Below are positions 32,896 through 42,568 of a stretch of DNA of 64,000 nt, piece after piece. A program made the translations under genes and the position numbers. The stretch spans positions 1 to 64,000 of the forward strand of contig CAYYUP010000026.1 of assembly GCA_964474905.1 (NCBI GenBank), read 5' to 3'. Under the pieces are notes generated by a model, which saw only the letters and a list, made by a program, of their open reading frames with translations, was not told the origin of the DNA and did no database searches. Position 1 is the stretch's first letter. The number at the start of each line of letters is the position of its first letter. The DNA is from JADJRG01 sp964474905 (lineage in GTDB: Bacteria > Myxococcota_A > Polyangia > Nannocystales > Nannocystaceae).

Positions 32896-34268
32896 CCCGG
32901 GAGATCCGCAAGGTCCTCGTCGCCAACCGCGGCGAGATAGCCCTCCGAGTGATCCGAGCCTGTCACGAACTCGGGATCCGCACGGTCGCGGTGCACTCGT
33001 CGATCGACGAGCACGCGCTGCACACCCGATTCGCGGACGAGGTCGTGTGCATCGGCCCAGGACCTGCGGCCCAGAGCTACCTCAACATCCCCAACATCCT
33101 CGCCGCCGCGGAGCTCTCGGGGGCCGACGCCATCCACCCGGGCTACGGCTTTCTCGCCGAGCGCGCGGACTTCGCAGAGATCGTCGGTCGTTGCGGCATG
33201 ACGTTTATCGGTCCCGGTGCCCAGCACATGCGGCTGATGGGCGACAAGATCCAGGCCCGGGCCTGCGCGGAGCGGGCAGGGGTGCCGGTTTTGCCGGGCA
33301 GTGGGTTGCTGACCGATGCCGCGCAGGCCTGCGAGATCGCCGAGCGCATCGGTTTTCCTGTGATTTTAAAAGCGGCCGCGGGCGGTGGTGGTCGCGGCAT
33401 GAAGATCATCCGCGACCCCGCGCTTTTAGGACGCACGCTCGCCACCGCTCAGGCCGAGGCCGAGGCCGCCTTTGGCTGTGGCGACATCTACCTCGAGCGC
33501 TACGTCGAGAGCCCCCGTCACGTCGAAATCCAGATCGTCGCCGATCGCCACGGCGGCGTTGTGCATCTTTTAGAGCGTGAGTGTTCGATCCAGCGCCGGC
33601 ACCAAAAGGTTGTCGAAGAGGCCCCCTGTTCGGTCCTGAGCGAGGAGATGCGGGCTCAGATGTGCGACGCGGCGGTCGGCCTGGCCAAGGCGATCGACTA
33701 CCACTCCATCGGCACGGTCGAGTTCTTGCTCGACGGTGACCGTTTCTACTTCATGGAGATGAACACCCGGGTTCAGGTCGAGCACTGCGTGACCGAGATG
33801 ATCACCGGGGTGGATCTCGTTCAAGAGCAAATCCGCCTGGCGATGGGCGAGCCGCTTCGCCACCTCAACCGCTACCATAAGGCCCGTGGGCATTCGATCG
33901 AGTGCAGGATCAACGCCGAGGACCCGGTCACGTTCGCTCCGCGGCCGGGCACCATTACCGCGCTGCACTTCCCGGGTGGCTTTGGCGTGCGAATCGACAG
34001 CCACGTCTACCAGGGGTACAAGGTGTCCCCCTACTACGACTCGATGTTAGCCAAGGTCATCGTGCACGCTGCGGATCGAGACCGCGCTATCCGCCGGATG
34101 CGACGGACGCTCGGCGAGTGCGTGATCGAGGGCATCACCACCAACCTCCCGCTCCATCGCTGGTTGTTCAAGCAGGAGGCCTTTGTCTCTGGTACATACG
34201 ATACTCACTTCCTCGAGGCGTCCTTGGACCCTGAGGCCATTCTCCGTGAGGCCGATTCGTACACGTAA
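32892..34268 (+). CDS. accC: Biotin carboxylase subunit of acetyl-CoA carboxylase
   Basis: AccC uses ATP and bicarbonate to carboxylate biotin on AccB. The 458-residue product carries the N-terminal KVLVANRGEIALRVIRA, the ATP-grasp loop KAAAGGGGRGMK, ERECSIQRRHQKVVEEAP, and FMEMNTRVQVEH with catalytic residues. The start is GTG, overlapping the accB stop. The accA and accD subunits are not in the window. Confidence 0.97.
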   Translation: MTREIRKVLVANRGEIALRVIRACHELGIRTVAVHSSIDEHALHTRFADEVVCIGPGPAAQSYLNIPNILAAAELSGADAIHPGYGFLAERADFAEIVGRCGMTFIGPGAQHMRLMGDKIQARACAERAGVPVLPGSGLLTDAAQACEIAERIGFPVILKAAAGGGGRGMKIIRDPALLGRTLATAQAEAEAAFGCGDIYLERYVESPRHVEIQIVADRHGGVVHLLERECSIQRRHQKVVEEAPCSVLSEEMRAQMCDAAVGLAKAIDYHSIGTVEFLLDGDRFYFMEMNTRVQVEHCVTEMITGVDLVQEQIRLAMGEPLRHLNRYHKARGHSIECRINAEDPVTFAPRPGTITALHFPGGFGVRIDSHVYQGYKVSPYYDSMLAKVIVHAADRDRAIRRMRRTLGECVIEGITTNLPLHRWLFKQEAFVSGTYDTHFLEASLDPEAILREADSYT

Positions 34269-34313
34269 ACCGAAGCGTGCGGACCTGACGATCAGGCAGA
34301 AAGTCGACTAGGG

Positions 34314-37300
34314 GTGGCGTTCAACCGAGAGAAAGCACTGGCTGCAGCCGCGAAGTACGCGGGGCGCGAGCAGCACGATCGCGCCGCTCGCGAGTACCAG
34401 GCGATCGTCGAGGCCGACCCTAGCGACATCCGCTCGTGGGTGATGCTCGCCGACTGTTTGGTCCGAGCCGGCGATAATTCTGGAGCGATCGATCGCTTTA
34501 GCAAGGTCGCCGATTTTTACGCGGCCAACGACGAACCGACCAAGGCGATCGCTGTCTACCGGCAGATCCTCAGCCTGGATGCCGGCCGTCTCGATATCCA
34601 CATCAAGATCGCCGAGCGCCTGCACGCGATCGATCGAACCGCCGACGCGATCGCCACCTACGAGTTTGTCGCCCAGTCGTACTTCCAGGCCGGCAAGGTC
34701 GCCGAGGGGCTCGAGGGTTTTCGCATGGTCGCCGAGCTCGACGTCGCCGACGTCGCGAAGCGCCTGCGGGTTGCCGAACTCTACTCCCGCGAGGGTCGCA
34801 AAGAGGAGGCGGTCGAGCACTTCCGCCTCGCTGCCCAGCGCTTGCTCGCCAAAAATCGCTACGAAGATTACATCCGCGTCGGCGAGCGCCTCCTCTATCA
34901 CAAGGACGACGACGCGGACATCCTGCGCAGTCTCGCCGAGCTCTACTTGGTGCACTCCAAGGAGCCCCGGCGGGCACTGATGAAGCTCAACGGTCTACTA
35001 AGGGTGTCGCCAAACGACGCTCTGGGGCTCGAGCTGCTGGCCGATACGTTTGTCGCTTTAGGTGTTACGGGTAAGGCGATCAGCGTCGCTAGCGAACTCG
35101 CCAAGGACCTGCGCAAGGGGGATGCCGAGTCCAAGCGAGAGGCCGCACGCATCATCCGCAAGGCGCTCGACTGGCAGCCCGACGAGCCTGAGGCGCTGCG
35201 CAAGGCCCTGGCCGAAGTCGATGAGGAACTCGCCGCCCTAGGTGCGGGCGAGCCCGAGGTGCTGATCGACGTCGCCGATGATTACGAGGATGATCTCGAC
35301 CTCGACGTCGATATCGATGAGGGCGGCGAAGACGACTTTGAGATCGACGAGGGAGAAGAGATCGGCGACGACGGTTACGACGTCGCGATGAGTGCGGGCG
35401 AGAAGCTCGTCGTCGAGACTCGGGTGTACGTGCGCTACAAGATGTACGAGCACGCCCTGGCCCACATTCAAGGGCTCCTCGACATCGATCCCAACGACCT
35501 CGAGGCGATCGAGCTGCACGCCGATGTTTTGGATCGCATGGGACGCCTGGGCGACGCTGCGGATCTCTACGTGCGTTTGGCTCAGCTCGTCGGTGACGCG
35601 GATCCGTCGCGGGCCGAGCGATTCCTCGACCAAGCGATGGCGTTGGTGCCGGATCACTCGCAGGCGTCGATGATGTTGACGACCCTCGAGGCGCTCGGTC
35701 GCGGCACCCCAGGGCGCCACTTGCCGGTGCGCAGGGCGACCCCTGCGGAGGCGATGCCCGCGAAGACGACCGAGGCAACCGCCAAAACCAAGCCGGTGGA
35801 GGCCAAGCCGGCGACAGCAGCGGAGACGAAGCCAGCGGAGACGAAGCCAGCGGAGGCCCCATCGGCCACAGCGGCGGAGACGAAGCCGGTGGAGGCCCAG
35901 TCGGCCACAGCAGCGGAGGCCAAGCCGGCGACGGCAGCGGAGACAAAACCCGTATCCAAGCTGATGATCGGGCGTACGCCTCTGCCTTCGCTCCTGCCAA
36001 AGCGCGACGGTCGGACGCCGCTGCCTGGGCGGTTGCCAAAGGGCACGCCGCTCCCGGGTCTGCCGCCGCTGCGGGATGTTACGCCAGCTCCAGCCCGCTT
36101 GCCAAAGCGTGTCGAGGGCGAGGGCGAGACGGATAGCGAGCCGCCAGTCACGACCGATGACTCTGGGTTGCTCCGCTTTCACGCGCCGAAAAAGCGTCCG
36201 CCACCGCCACCGCCACCGCCGCCCGGTCGGGGTCGACGGCGTCCCTCCGAGAGTCGAAGCCCAGCTCGTGGCCGACGAAGTGACAACGAGCCCTCGGAGG
36301 GTGAATCAGAACGCTCAGACACCCCCGGGGGGGAGCAGGCCGAGATCGCGGTGGACCTGGACGATGTCGAGGAGCTCGACAGCATCGAGATGCTCGAGCT
36401 CGACGATGTTGAGACCGACGATGTTGAGACCGACGCGGTTGAGACCGACGATGTTGAGACCGACGCGGTTGAGACCGACGCGGTTGACGACATAGAGACG
36501 ACTGGTGAGTCGGAGAGCGGCGAAGCTGCGACTGACAAAACGGAAGCCAATGAGCCGGAGACGGCTGAGTCGGAAGCCGACGACGTAGAAACTGGTCCGT
36601 CGGAGAGCGACGAAGCGTCGAGCGACGAGCCGGAGAGCATCGAAGCAGCGAGCGACGAGCCGGAGANNNNNNNNNNNNNNNNNNNNNNNNNNNNNNNNNN
36701 NNNNNNNNNNNNNNNNNNNNNNNNNNNNNNNNNNNNNNNNNNNNNNNNNNNNNNNNNNNNNNNNNNCGAAGCAGCGAGCGACGAGCCGGAGAGCATCGAA
36801 GGAGCGACGGAGCCGGAGACGGAGCCGGAGAGCGCCGAAGCAGCGAGCGACGAGCCGGAGAGCATCGAAGGAGCGACGGAGCCGGAGACGGAGCCGGAGA
36901 GCATCGAAGCAGCGAGCGACGAGCCGGAGAGCATCGAAGCAGCGACAGCTGAGCAGGTCGAAGCCGATGACGGCACAATCGGCAAGACGGAGACCGAGCA
37001 CAGCGTTGGCAGTGACGCGGCCGGTGGCGAGCGCGGCGGCGACTCGCGAGAGATCCTCGGCTTCTTGCCGACGCGAGGCACAGATAGGCCGCGTCGGGAT
37101 GAAAATGGCGACGCCGGAGCGCTTCCCGCAGAGGGTGAGGCCGAATCGGTTGTTGATGCGATGCCTAGCGAGGCGTCGGAGACAACGTCAGCAGGCATGG
37201 AGCCGGCAGAGGCCGACCAAGAAGAAGAAACAGAGACTCTCGTCGCATCGGCGGAGGTGACTTCGGAGTCGGCAGAGCCAGACCAAGATGAATCCTTCGA

Positions 37301-38150
37301 CGCCTCTGCGGAGCCAGAGCAGAGCGAAGAGCCAGAGCAGAGCGAAGAGCCAGAGCAGAGCGAAGAGGTCGATGGCAAGCCGCGTGCGGATACAGATGCG
37401 GACGATGTTGCGGACGAGTCTCATCCTGAGATCCAAGATGAACTCGACGAACTCATCTTCTTCATGGATCAGGGATTCGGCGACGATGCGGCCACGACCT
37501 ATTTAGAGCTCGTCGCTCGTTATCCTGGGCACCCGGCGCTGGCGCCCTATGCCGAGCGTTTCGATGTCCTCGGCGAACCCCCCGAAGAGGCAGCAGAGCC
37601 GATTCTCTTGGGCGAAGAAGAGGCCCTTCCGGAGACTGGCGGCGAGGCTCCTGCACCCGAGGCACCGCTCTTTGACTTCGGCGAGAACGACGAGGAGGAC
37701 GATTTCCTTTCCTCGATCTTCGACGAAGAACCTTCGAAGCCGGCCAAAAAGAGCAAGCCCGAGCCGGTGCGGGCTCGTGCCGAGCTCGAAGGCTCGACGG
37801 ACGCGCGCACCTTCTTCGATCTCGGCACGGCCTATCGTGAGATGGGGCTCATCGACGACGCGCTCGCCCAATTTCGTTCGGCCTCCAAGGAGCCCGCCTG
37901 GAAGGCGAGGTCGCTGGTGATGATGGCGAGCCTCCGCCTCTATCGCGGCGAGCTACCGGAGGCGATCGCCGATCTCGAGGAGGCGGTCGCCTTTGCGATC
38001 ACCGAGGACGAGCGCAGCGAGGCTCGCTACGAGCTCGGTGTCATCTACCAGGTGATGGGCGACAAAAAGAAGGCGATCGCAGCGCTAGAGGCGACCAGTC
38101 CTGGCTATCGCGACCGCGATGCTCGCCTGGCCACGCTCGCGAGCGATTAA
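34314..38150 (+). CDS. Large acidic TPR protein interrupted by an assembly gap
   Basis: The protein is about 1278 residues as drawn, but a 100-N gap makes the true length unknown. Residues 1-300 and about 350-450 form TPR repeats (for example AAREYQAIVEADPSDIRSWVMLADCLVRAGD). Then come KPA/ETKPAE-type repeats, short TPLP repeats, a Pro/Arg-rich segment and a very long acidic region with VETDDVETDAVE and SDEPESIEAA repeats. C-terminal TPRs resume with DARTFFDLGTAYREMGLIDDALAQF. It begins 46 bases after accC with a GTG start. It looks like a scaffold protein; the cellular role is unknown. Confidence 0.82.
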   Translation: MAFNREKALAAAAKYAGREQHDRAAREYQAIVEADPSDIRSWVMLADCLVRAGDNSGAIDRFSKVADFYAANDEPTKAIAVYRQILSLDAGRLDIHIKIAERLHAIDRTADAIATYEFVAQSYFQAGKVAEGLEGFRMVAELDVADVAKRLRVAELYSREGRKEEAVEHFRLAAQRLLAKNRYEDYIRVGERLLYHKDDDADILRSLAELYLVHSKEPRRALMKLNGLLRVSPNDALGLELLADTFVALGVTGKAISVASELAKDLRKGDAESKREAARIIRKALDWQPDEPEALRKALAEVDEELAALGAGEPEVLIDVADDYEDDLDLDVDIDEGGEDDFEIDEGEEIGDDGYDVAMSAGEKLVVETRVYVRYKMYEHALAHIQGLLDIDPNDLEAIELHADVLDRMGRLGDAADLYVRLAQLVGDADPSRAERFLDQAMALVPDHSQASMMLTTLEALGRGTPGRHLPVRRATPAEAMPAKTTEATAKTKPVEAKPATAAETKPAETKPAEAPSATAAETKPVEAQSATAAEAKPATAAETKPVSKLMIGRTPLPSLLPKRDGRTPLPGRLPKGTPLPGLPPLRDVTPAPARLPKRVEGEGETDSEPPVTTDDSGLLRFHAPKKRPPPPPPPPPGRGRRRPSESRSPARGRRSDNEPSEGESERSDTPGGEQAEIAVDLDDVEELDSIEMLELDDVETDDVETDAVETDDVETDAVETDAVDDIETTGESESGEAATDKTEANEPETAESEADDVETGPSESDEASSDEPESIEAASDEPEXXXXXXXXXXXXXXXXXXXXXXXXXXXXXXXXXXEAASDEPESIEGATEPETEPESAEAASDEPESIEGATEPETEPESIEAASDEPESIEAATAEQVEADDGTIGKTETEHSVGSDAAGGERGGDSREILGFLPTRGTDRPRRDENGDAGALPAEGEAESVVDAMPSEASETTSAGMEPAEADQEEETETLVASAEVTSESAEPDQDESFDASAEPEQSEEPEQSEEPEQSEEVDGKPRADTDADDVADESHPEIQDELDELIFFMDQGFGDDAATTYLELVARYPGHPALAPYAERFDVLGEPPEEAAEPILLGEEEALPETGGEAPAPEAPLFDFGENDEEDDFLSSIFDEEPSKPAKKSKPEPVRARAELEGSTDARTFFDLGTAYREMGLIDDALAQFRSASKEPAWKARSLVMMASLRLYRGELPEAIADLEEAVAFAITEDERSEARYELGVIYQVMGDKKKAIAALEATSPGYRDRDARLATLASD
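36391..36950 (+). repeat. Acidic coding repeats (VETDDVETDA and SDEPESIEAA types)
   Basis: Tandem units such as gttgagaccgacgatgttgagaccgacgcg (written here as two joined 15-base forms) and gagccggagagcatcgaagca repeat many times on both sides of the N gap. They encode strings of Glu, Asp, Ser and Thr. The repeated DNA explains the assembly break. Confidence 0.85.
36667..36766. other. Assembly gap of 100 N
   Basis: Exactly 100 ambiguous bases interrupt the repeat region of the large TPR gene. The frame happens to remain open across it, but the number of missing repeat units is unknown. Confidence 0.98.
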
Positions 38151-38278
38151 GTCCAGGCGTTGTCGCCTAGATGTACCGAACTGGTGTGGCTAGAACTCAC
38201 GCGGTCGCGCGGTTGCGCGGGTCTGCGTGGGTCTCTTGCGGGCGAAGATCCCGCAGCGAGTCGACATGTTGATGAGTT

Positions 38279-38301
38279 GCAGGGGTCCTAGCCCCTGTTT
38301 T
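38279..38301 (+). terminator. Candidate terminator after the large TPR gene
   Basis: CAGGGG-TCCTAG-CCCCTG followed by TTTT forms a 6-bp G/C-rich stem with a short T-run. It lies 130 bases past the stop and 120 bases before tig, so it could separate the two transcripts. Confidence 0.5.
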
Positions 38302-38420
38302 AGGGGGGAAAACACAGAAACAGGGGGGTGCAATGCCCGCGTGCCCTGTGATCGCCGCTTGAGAACGATCGCGCCCTCTGTTACAGCAGGCGCCCCGACA
38401 AAGCGACGATAGCGACGATA

Positions 38421-39800
38421 ATGGAAAGCCAGATCGAAAAGATCAGTGCGGTCGAGTACCGCGTGCGTGTTGAGATCCCCTGGGAGACCGTGTCACCGCG
38501 GTTGAACGCCAAGCTGCGTGATCTCCGGCGCAAGGCTCGGCTCCCGGGCTTCCGCCCCGGCAAGGTTCCGCAGCCGATGATCGAGCGCCTCTTTGGCAAG
38601 AGCGTGCGCGAGGAACTCGCCCGTGAGTTGGTCGACGAGACCTTTCAAGACGCGGTCGTGAAGCACTCCAAGGTGCCGCTCACTCAGCCCGCGCTCGAGA
38701 ACAACGACCTCGCCCGCGGCCGTGCCTTCACCTACTCGGCCCGCTTCGAGGTGCCGCCAGAGATCGAGCCCGTGGACTACACGGGTGTGCCGGTTCGCCG
38801 CCGCCCCGCGGTTGTCGACGACGCCAAGGTCGAAGAGCGCCTCAAAGCCAAGCAAGAGGAGTTCACCGAGATCCAACCGTTGCCGGAGGATCTCGAGCGC
38901 GAGACGACCGTCGACGGCGACGTCTGGACGATCGACATTGAGGGTGGCATTGGCGAGACCCGGATCTCCCGCAAGGATGCCCAGATCACCGTCGGCGATA
39001 TCTCGACCGAGATCATCCCCGGTTTCCTGGACATCGTCGGCAAGCTCGCCCTCAAGGATGTCGGCAGCAGCCGCGAGGTCCGTTTCACTCCGCCGCAGGA
39101 GCGTCTGCGGGCTGACCTTCGCGGGCAAGAGGCTGTGTTCACCCTCGGCTTTCGCGAGGTCCGTCAGCGGGTCGTGCCCGCCTTGGACGACGACCTGGCC
39201 CGCGATACCGGCGAGGCCGAGACCATCGACGAACTCCGCAGCAAGTTCGCCGACGCGGTCAAAGAGGAGGACCAGGAGCAGGCCGAGCACGAGGCGCGTC
39301 AACGCCTTGTCGAGACCATCCTCAAGGGCAACGAATTTGAGGTGGCACCCTCGCTGATCGCCCGCGAGGTCGACGCGCAGGTTGACCTCTTCAAGCGGCA
39401 GCTCGCGCAGCAGGGGCTCGACCTCTCGCGGGTCGGCATGACCGAGTCCGCGGTCGGCCAGCAGATGCGTCCGCAGGCGCTCTTTAACGTCAAGGCGTTT
39501 CTTCTTCTCGACGCGATCGGCAAGGCGGAGGACATCACCTTCACCGAAGATGAGGTCACCGAAGAGCTCAAGAACATGGCCGAAGAGGGCAGCCAAAACA
39601 TCGACCGCTTGCGCGCGACGATGGAGAAAAACGGCCAGCTCCTGCTGCTTCGCGCCCAGATCCGTGAGTCCAAGATCCTCGACTTCCTGATGGAAAAAGC
39701 CGAACTCACCGAGGCGCCGGATCCTGCGCCTGAGACCGATGCCACTGAGGAAGACAGCGGCGAAGAGACCGCGAGCGCAGGAGAAGAGAGCGCTTCTTGA
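38421..39800 (+). CDS. tig: Trigger factor
   Basis: Trigger factor binds the ribosome exit tunnel and folds nascent chains. The 459-residue protein has the N-terminal ribosome-binding signature GFRPGKVP (residues 44-51), a central FKBP-like domain (about 150-250, with GDISTEIIPGFLDIVGKLALKDV), and the long helical C-terminal chaperone arms. It ends in an acidic Ser/Glu-rich tail. clpP and clpX follow, the common proteostasis order. Confidence 0.96.
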   Translation: MESQIEKISAVEYRVRVEIPWETVSPRLNAKLRDLRRKARLPGFRPGKVPQPMIERLFGKSVREELARELVDETFQDAVVKHSKVPLTQPALENNDLARGRAFTYSARFEVPPEIEPVDYTGVPVRRRPAVVDDAKVEERLKAKQEEFTEIQPLPEDLERETTVDGDVWTIDIEGGIGETRISRKDAQITVGDISTEIIPGFLDIVGKLALKDVGSSREVRFTPPQERLRADLRGQEAVFTLGFREVRQRVVPALDDDLARDTGEAETIDELRSKFADAVKEEDQEQAEHEARQRLVETILKGNEFEVAPSLIAREVDAQVDLFKRQLAQQGLDLSRVGMTESAVGQQMRPQALFNVKAFLLLDAIGKAEDITFTEDEVTEELKNMAEEGSQNIDRLRATMEKNGQLLLLRAQIRESKILDFLMEKAELTEAPDPAPETDATEEDSGEETASAGEESAS

Positions 39801-39934
39801 TCCCCGCGCAGCCGGTGTGATTTTGGCCACCCAACAGGGGCCTGCCCACGCCGGTCTGCAGGGCGAGAGACTTCGAGACAAGGGAGGCGAGCGCGCGAGC
39901 GGGCGCCTTCTTTGTGTTGGCTTGCCCAACCACG

Positions 39935-39950
39935 CATGATGCGCATCATG
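39935..39950. promoter_or_regulatory. Perfect 16-bp palindrome upstream of clpP
   Basis: CATGATGCGCATCATG is a perfect inverted repeat 75 bases before the clpP start codon. Its position is right for an operator bound by a dimeric regulator; the regulator is unknown. Confidence 0.5.
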
Positions 39951-40024
39951 TGCTTGATAGGCGGGGCCCTTGCATCGCCGGGCGGTGCCCGTCACCATAC
40001 GTGAGACTAGAGCGGAGACCCTGA

Positions 40025-40666
40025 ATGAACGGAAGGAAGAGCGACGACGTCATGACGACGCCGATGGCCAATATCCCCTTTGTGATCGAGCAGACTCACC
40101 GCGGCGAGCGCTCCTGGGACATCTACAGCCGCCTCCTTAAGGATCGGATCATCTTTTTAGGGACGCCGGTCAACGATCAGGTGGCGAACGTCATCATTGC
40201 CCAGCTGCTCTTCCTCGAGTCCGAGGATCCCGAGAAGGACATCACGCTCTACATCAACTCCCCAGGCGGCGTTGTGACGGCGGGTCTCGGGATCTACGAC
40301 ACCATGCAGTACGTGCGGCCTAACGTCGCCACCTACTGCATGGGGCAGGCGGCGTCGATGGGCGCGCTGCTCCTGGCCGGTGGTGCACCGGGCAAGCGCT
40401 TTGCCTTGCCCAACGCTCGCATCATGATCCACCAGCCGAGCGGCGGAGCTCAGGGTCAAGCGACCGACATCGAGATCCAAGCGGCGGAGATTCGGCGCCT
40501 CCGTGAGCTGCTCAACAAAATCCTCGCTGACCACAGTGGCCAGACGGTCGAGGGCATCCTTCGCGACACCGAGCGCGACAACTTCATGGATGCTGCGACC
40601 GCCAAGAAGTACGGCCTCATCGACGACGTGCTCGTTCGCAAGAGCACAGCGGGCAACGGTGATTAG
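40025..40666 (+). CDS. clpP: ATP-dependent Clp protease proteolytic subunit
   Basis: ClpP is the barrel-shaped serine protease that works with ClpX. The 213-residue protein has the catalytic triad Ser111 (MGQAASMGA), His136 (IMIHQPSGG) and Asp185 (RDTERDNFM), with the normal spacing. The ATG at 40025 has GGAG 8 bases upstream. The first 14 residues are a probable propeptide region. clpX begins directly at the next base after the stop. Confidence 0.97.
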   Translation: MNGRKSDDVMTTPMANIPFVIEQTHRGERSWDIYSRLLKDRIIFLGTPVNDQVANVIIAQLLFLESEDPEKDITLYINSPGGVVTAGLGIYDTMQYVRPNVATYCMGQAASMGALLLAGGAPGKRFALPNARIMIHQPSGGAQGQATDIEIQAAEIRRLRELLNKILADHSGQTVEGILRDTERDNFMDAATAKKYGLIDDVLVRKSTAGNGD

Positions 40667-41932
<1,266 letters not shown>

Positions 41933-41965
41933 GACTCTCCTCTTGGGCTGCGCTGAAAGCGAACA

Positions 41966-42005
41966 AAAAGGGCGTTTCGGGTGAACTCCGAGACGCCCTT
42001 TTTTC
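41966..42005 (+). terminator. Rho-independent terminator after clpX
   Basis: GGGCGTTTCGG and CCGAGACGCCC pair with one G-U, loop GTGAACT, flanked by an A-run before and a six-T run after. This is a classic intrinsic terminator 34 bases past the clpX stop. The A-run could also end the minus-strand lipoprotein transcript. Confidence 0.9.
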
Positions 42006-42061
42006 TGTGCGGCTGGCTAGAACGGGCCTGTTTTGGCCCCGATTGCAACGCGTGTGCAGAT

Positions 42062-42509
42062 CTAGCAGGTGGGGGTGTCTCCGCTGCTGACGGTTTGGAT
42101 GGTGCCGCAGTGGTAGATGTCGCCGACGCTGCCCTCGAAGACAGCTTCGGCACCGTCCTCGTAGTACACATCGCCTGAGTTGCCGGTGAAGGTGACATGG
42201 GAGCCGGCGCGGATGTAGAGGTCGATGCTGTCGCCGTTGACCGTCGCCTTGCCGCCGTCGTCGACGACGATGTCGCCGGCTTGGCCCGTATAGGTGAGTA
42301 CGCCGCCAGCACAGACGCGGTAGTACGCGGCGCTTCCGGAGACTTCAGCGCTAACAATCACGGTGTCGTCGGGCAGGTTGATGCTGCATTGCGCAGCAGA
42401 GCCCTCCTGGCTGTCGATATCACCGATGGTCTTGATGTCATCGCCACAGGCTCGCTCCGATCAGCGTGAGGGCGACGGCATAGAGGGGGAACAGAGCGTG
42501 TTTTGGCAT
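42062..42509 (-). pseudogene. Small lipoprotein gene broken by a 4-bp tandem duplication
   Basis: The ATG at 42509 has GGAG at correct spacing and encodes a signal peptide ending ALTLIGAS, then runs into a stop. In another frame the expected lipoprotein start ACGDDIKTIGDID continues through SAAQCSINLPDDTVIV into a roughly 100-residue Gly/Asp/Val-rich domain (repeated strand-turn units, TYTGQAGDIVV, FTGNSGDVYY, FEGSVGDIYH). Removing one copy of the tandem GCTC at 42450-42457 joins the frames and restores LTLIGAC, a perfect lipobox. It is either a real frameshift, a phase-variable switch, or a sequencing error. It lies 59 bases downstream of the protease gene. Confidence 0.78.
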
Positions 42510-42568
42510 GCATTTCTCCGGTTGTCGGGATGGAAGATCGGAACCGATCCAACGAGCCTCCAGCTCGC

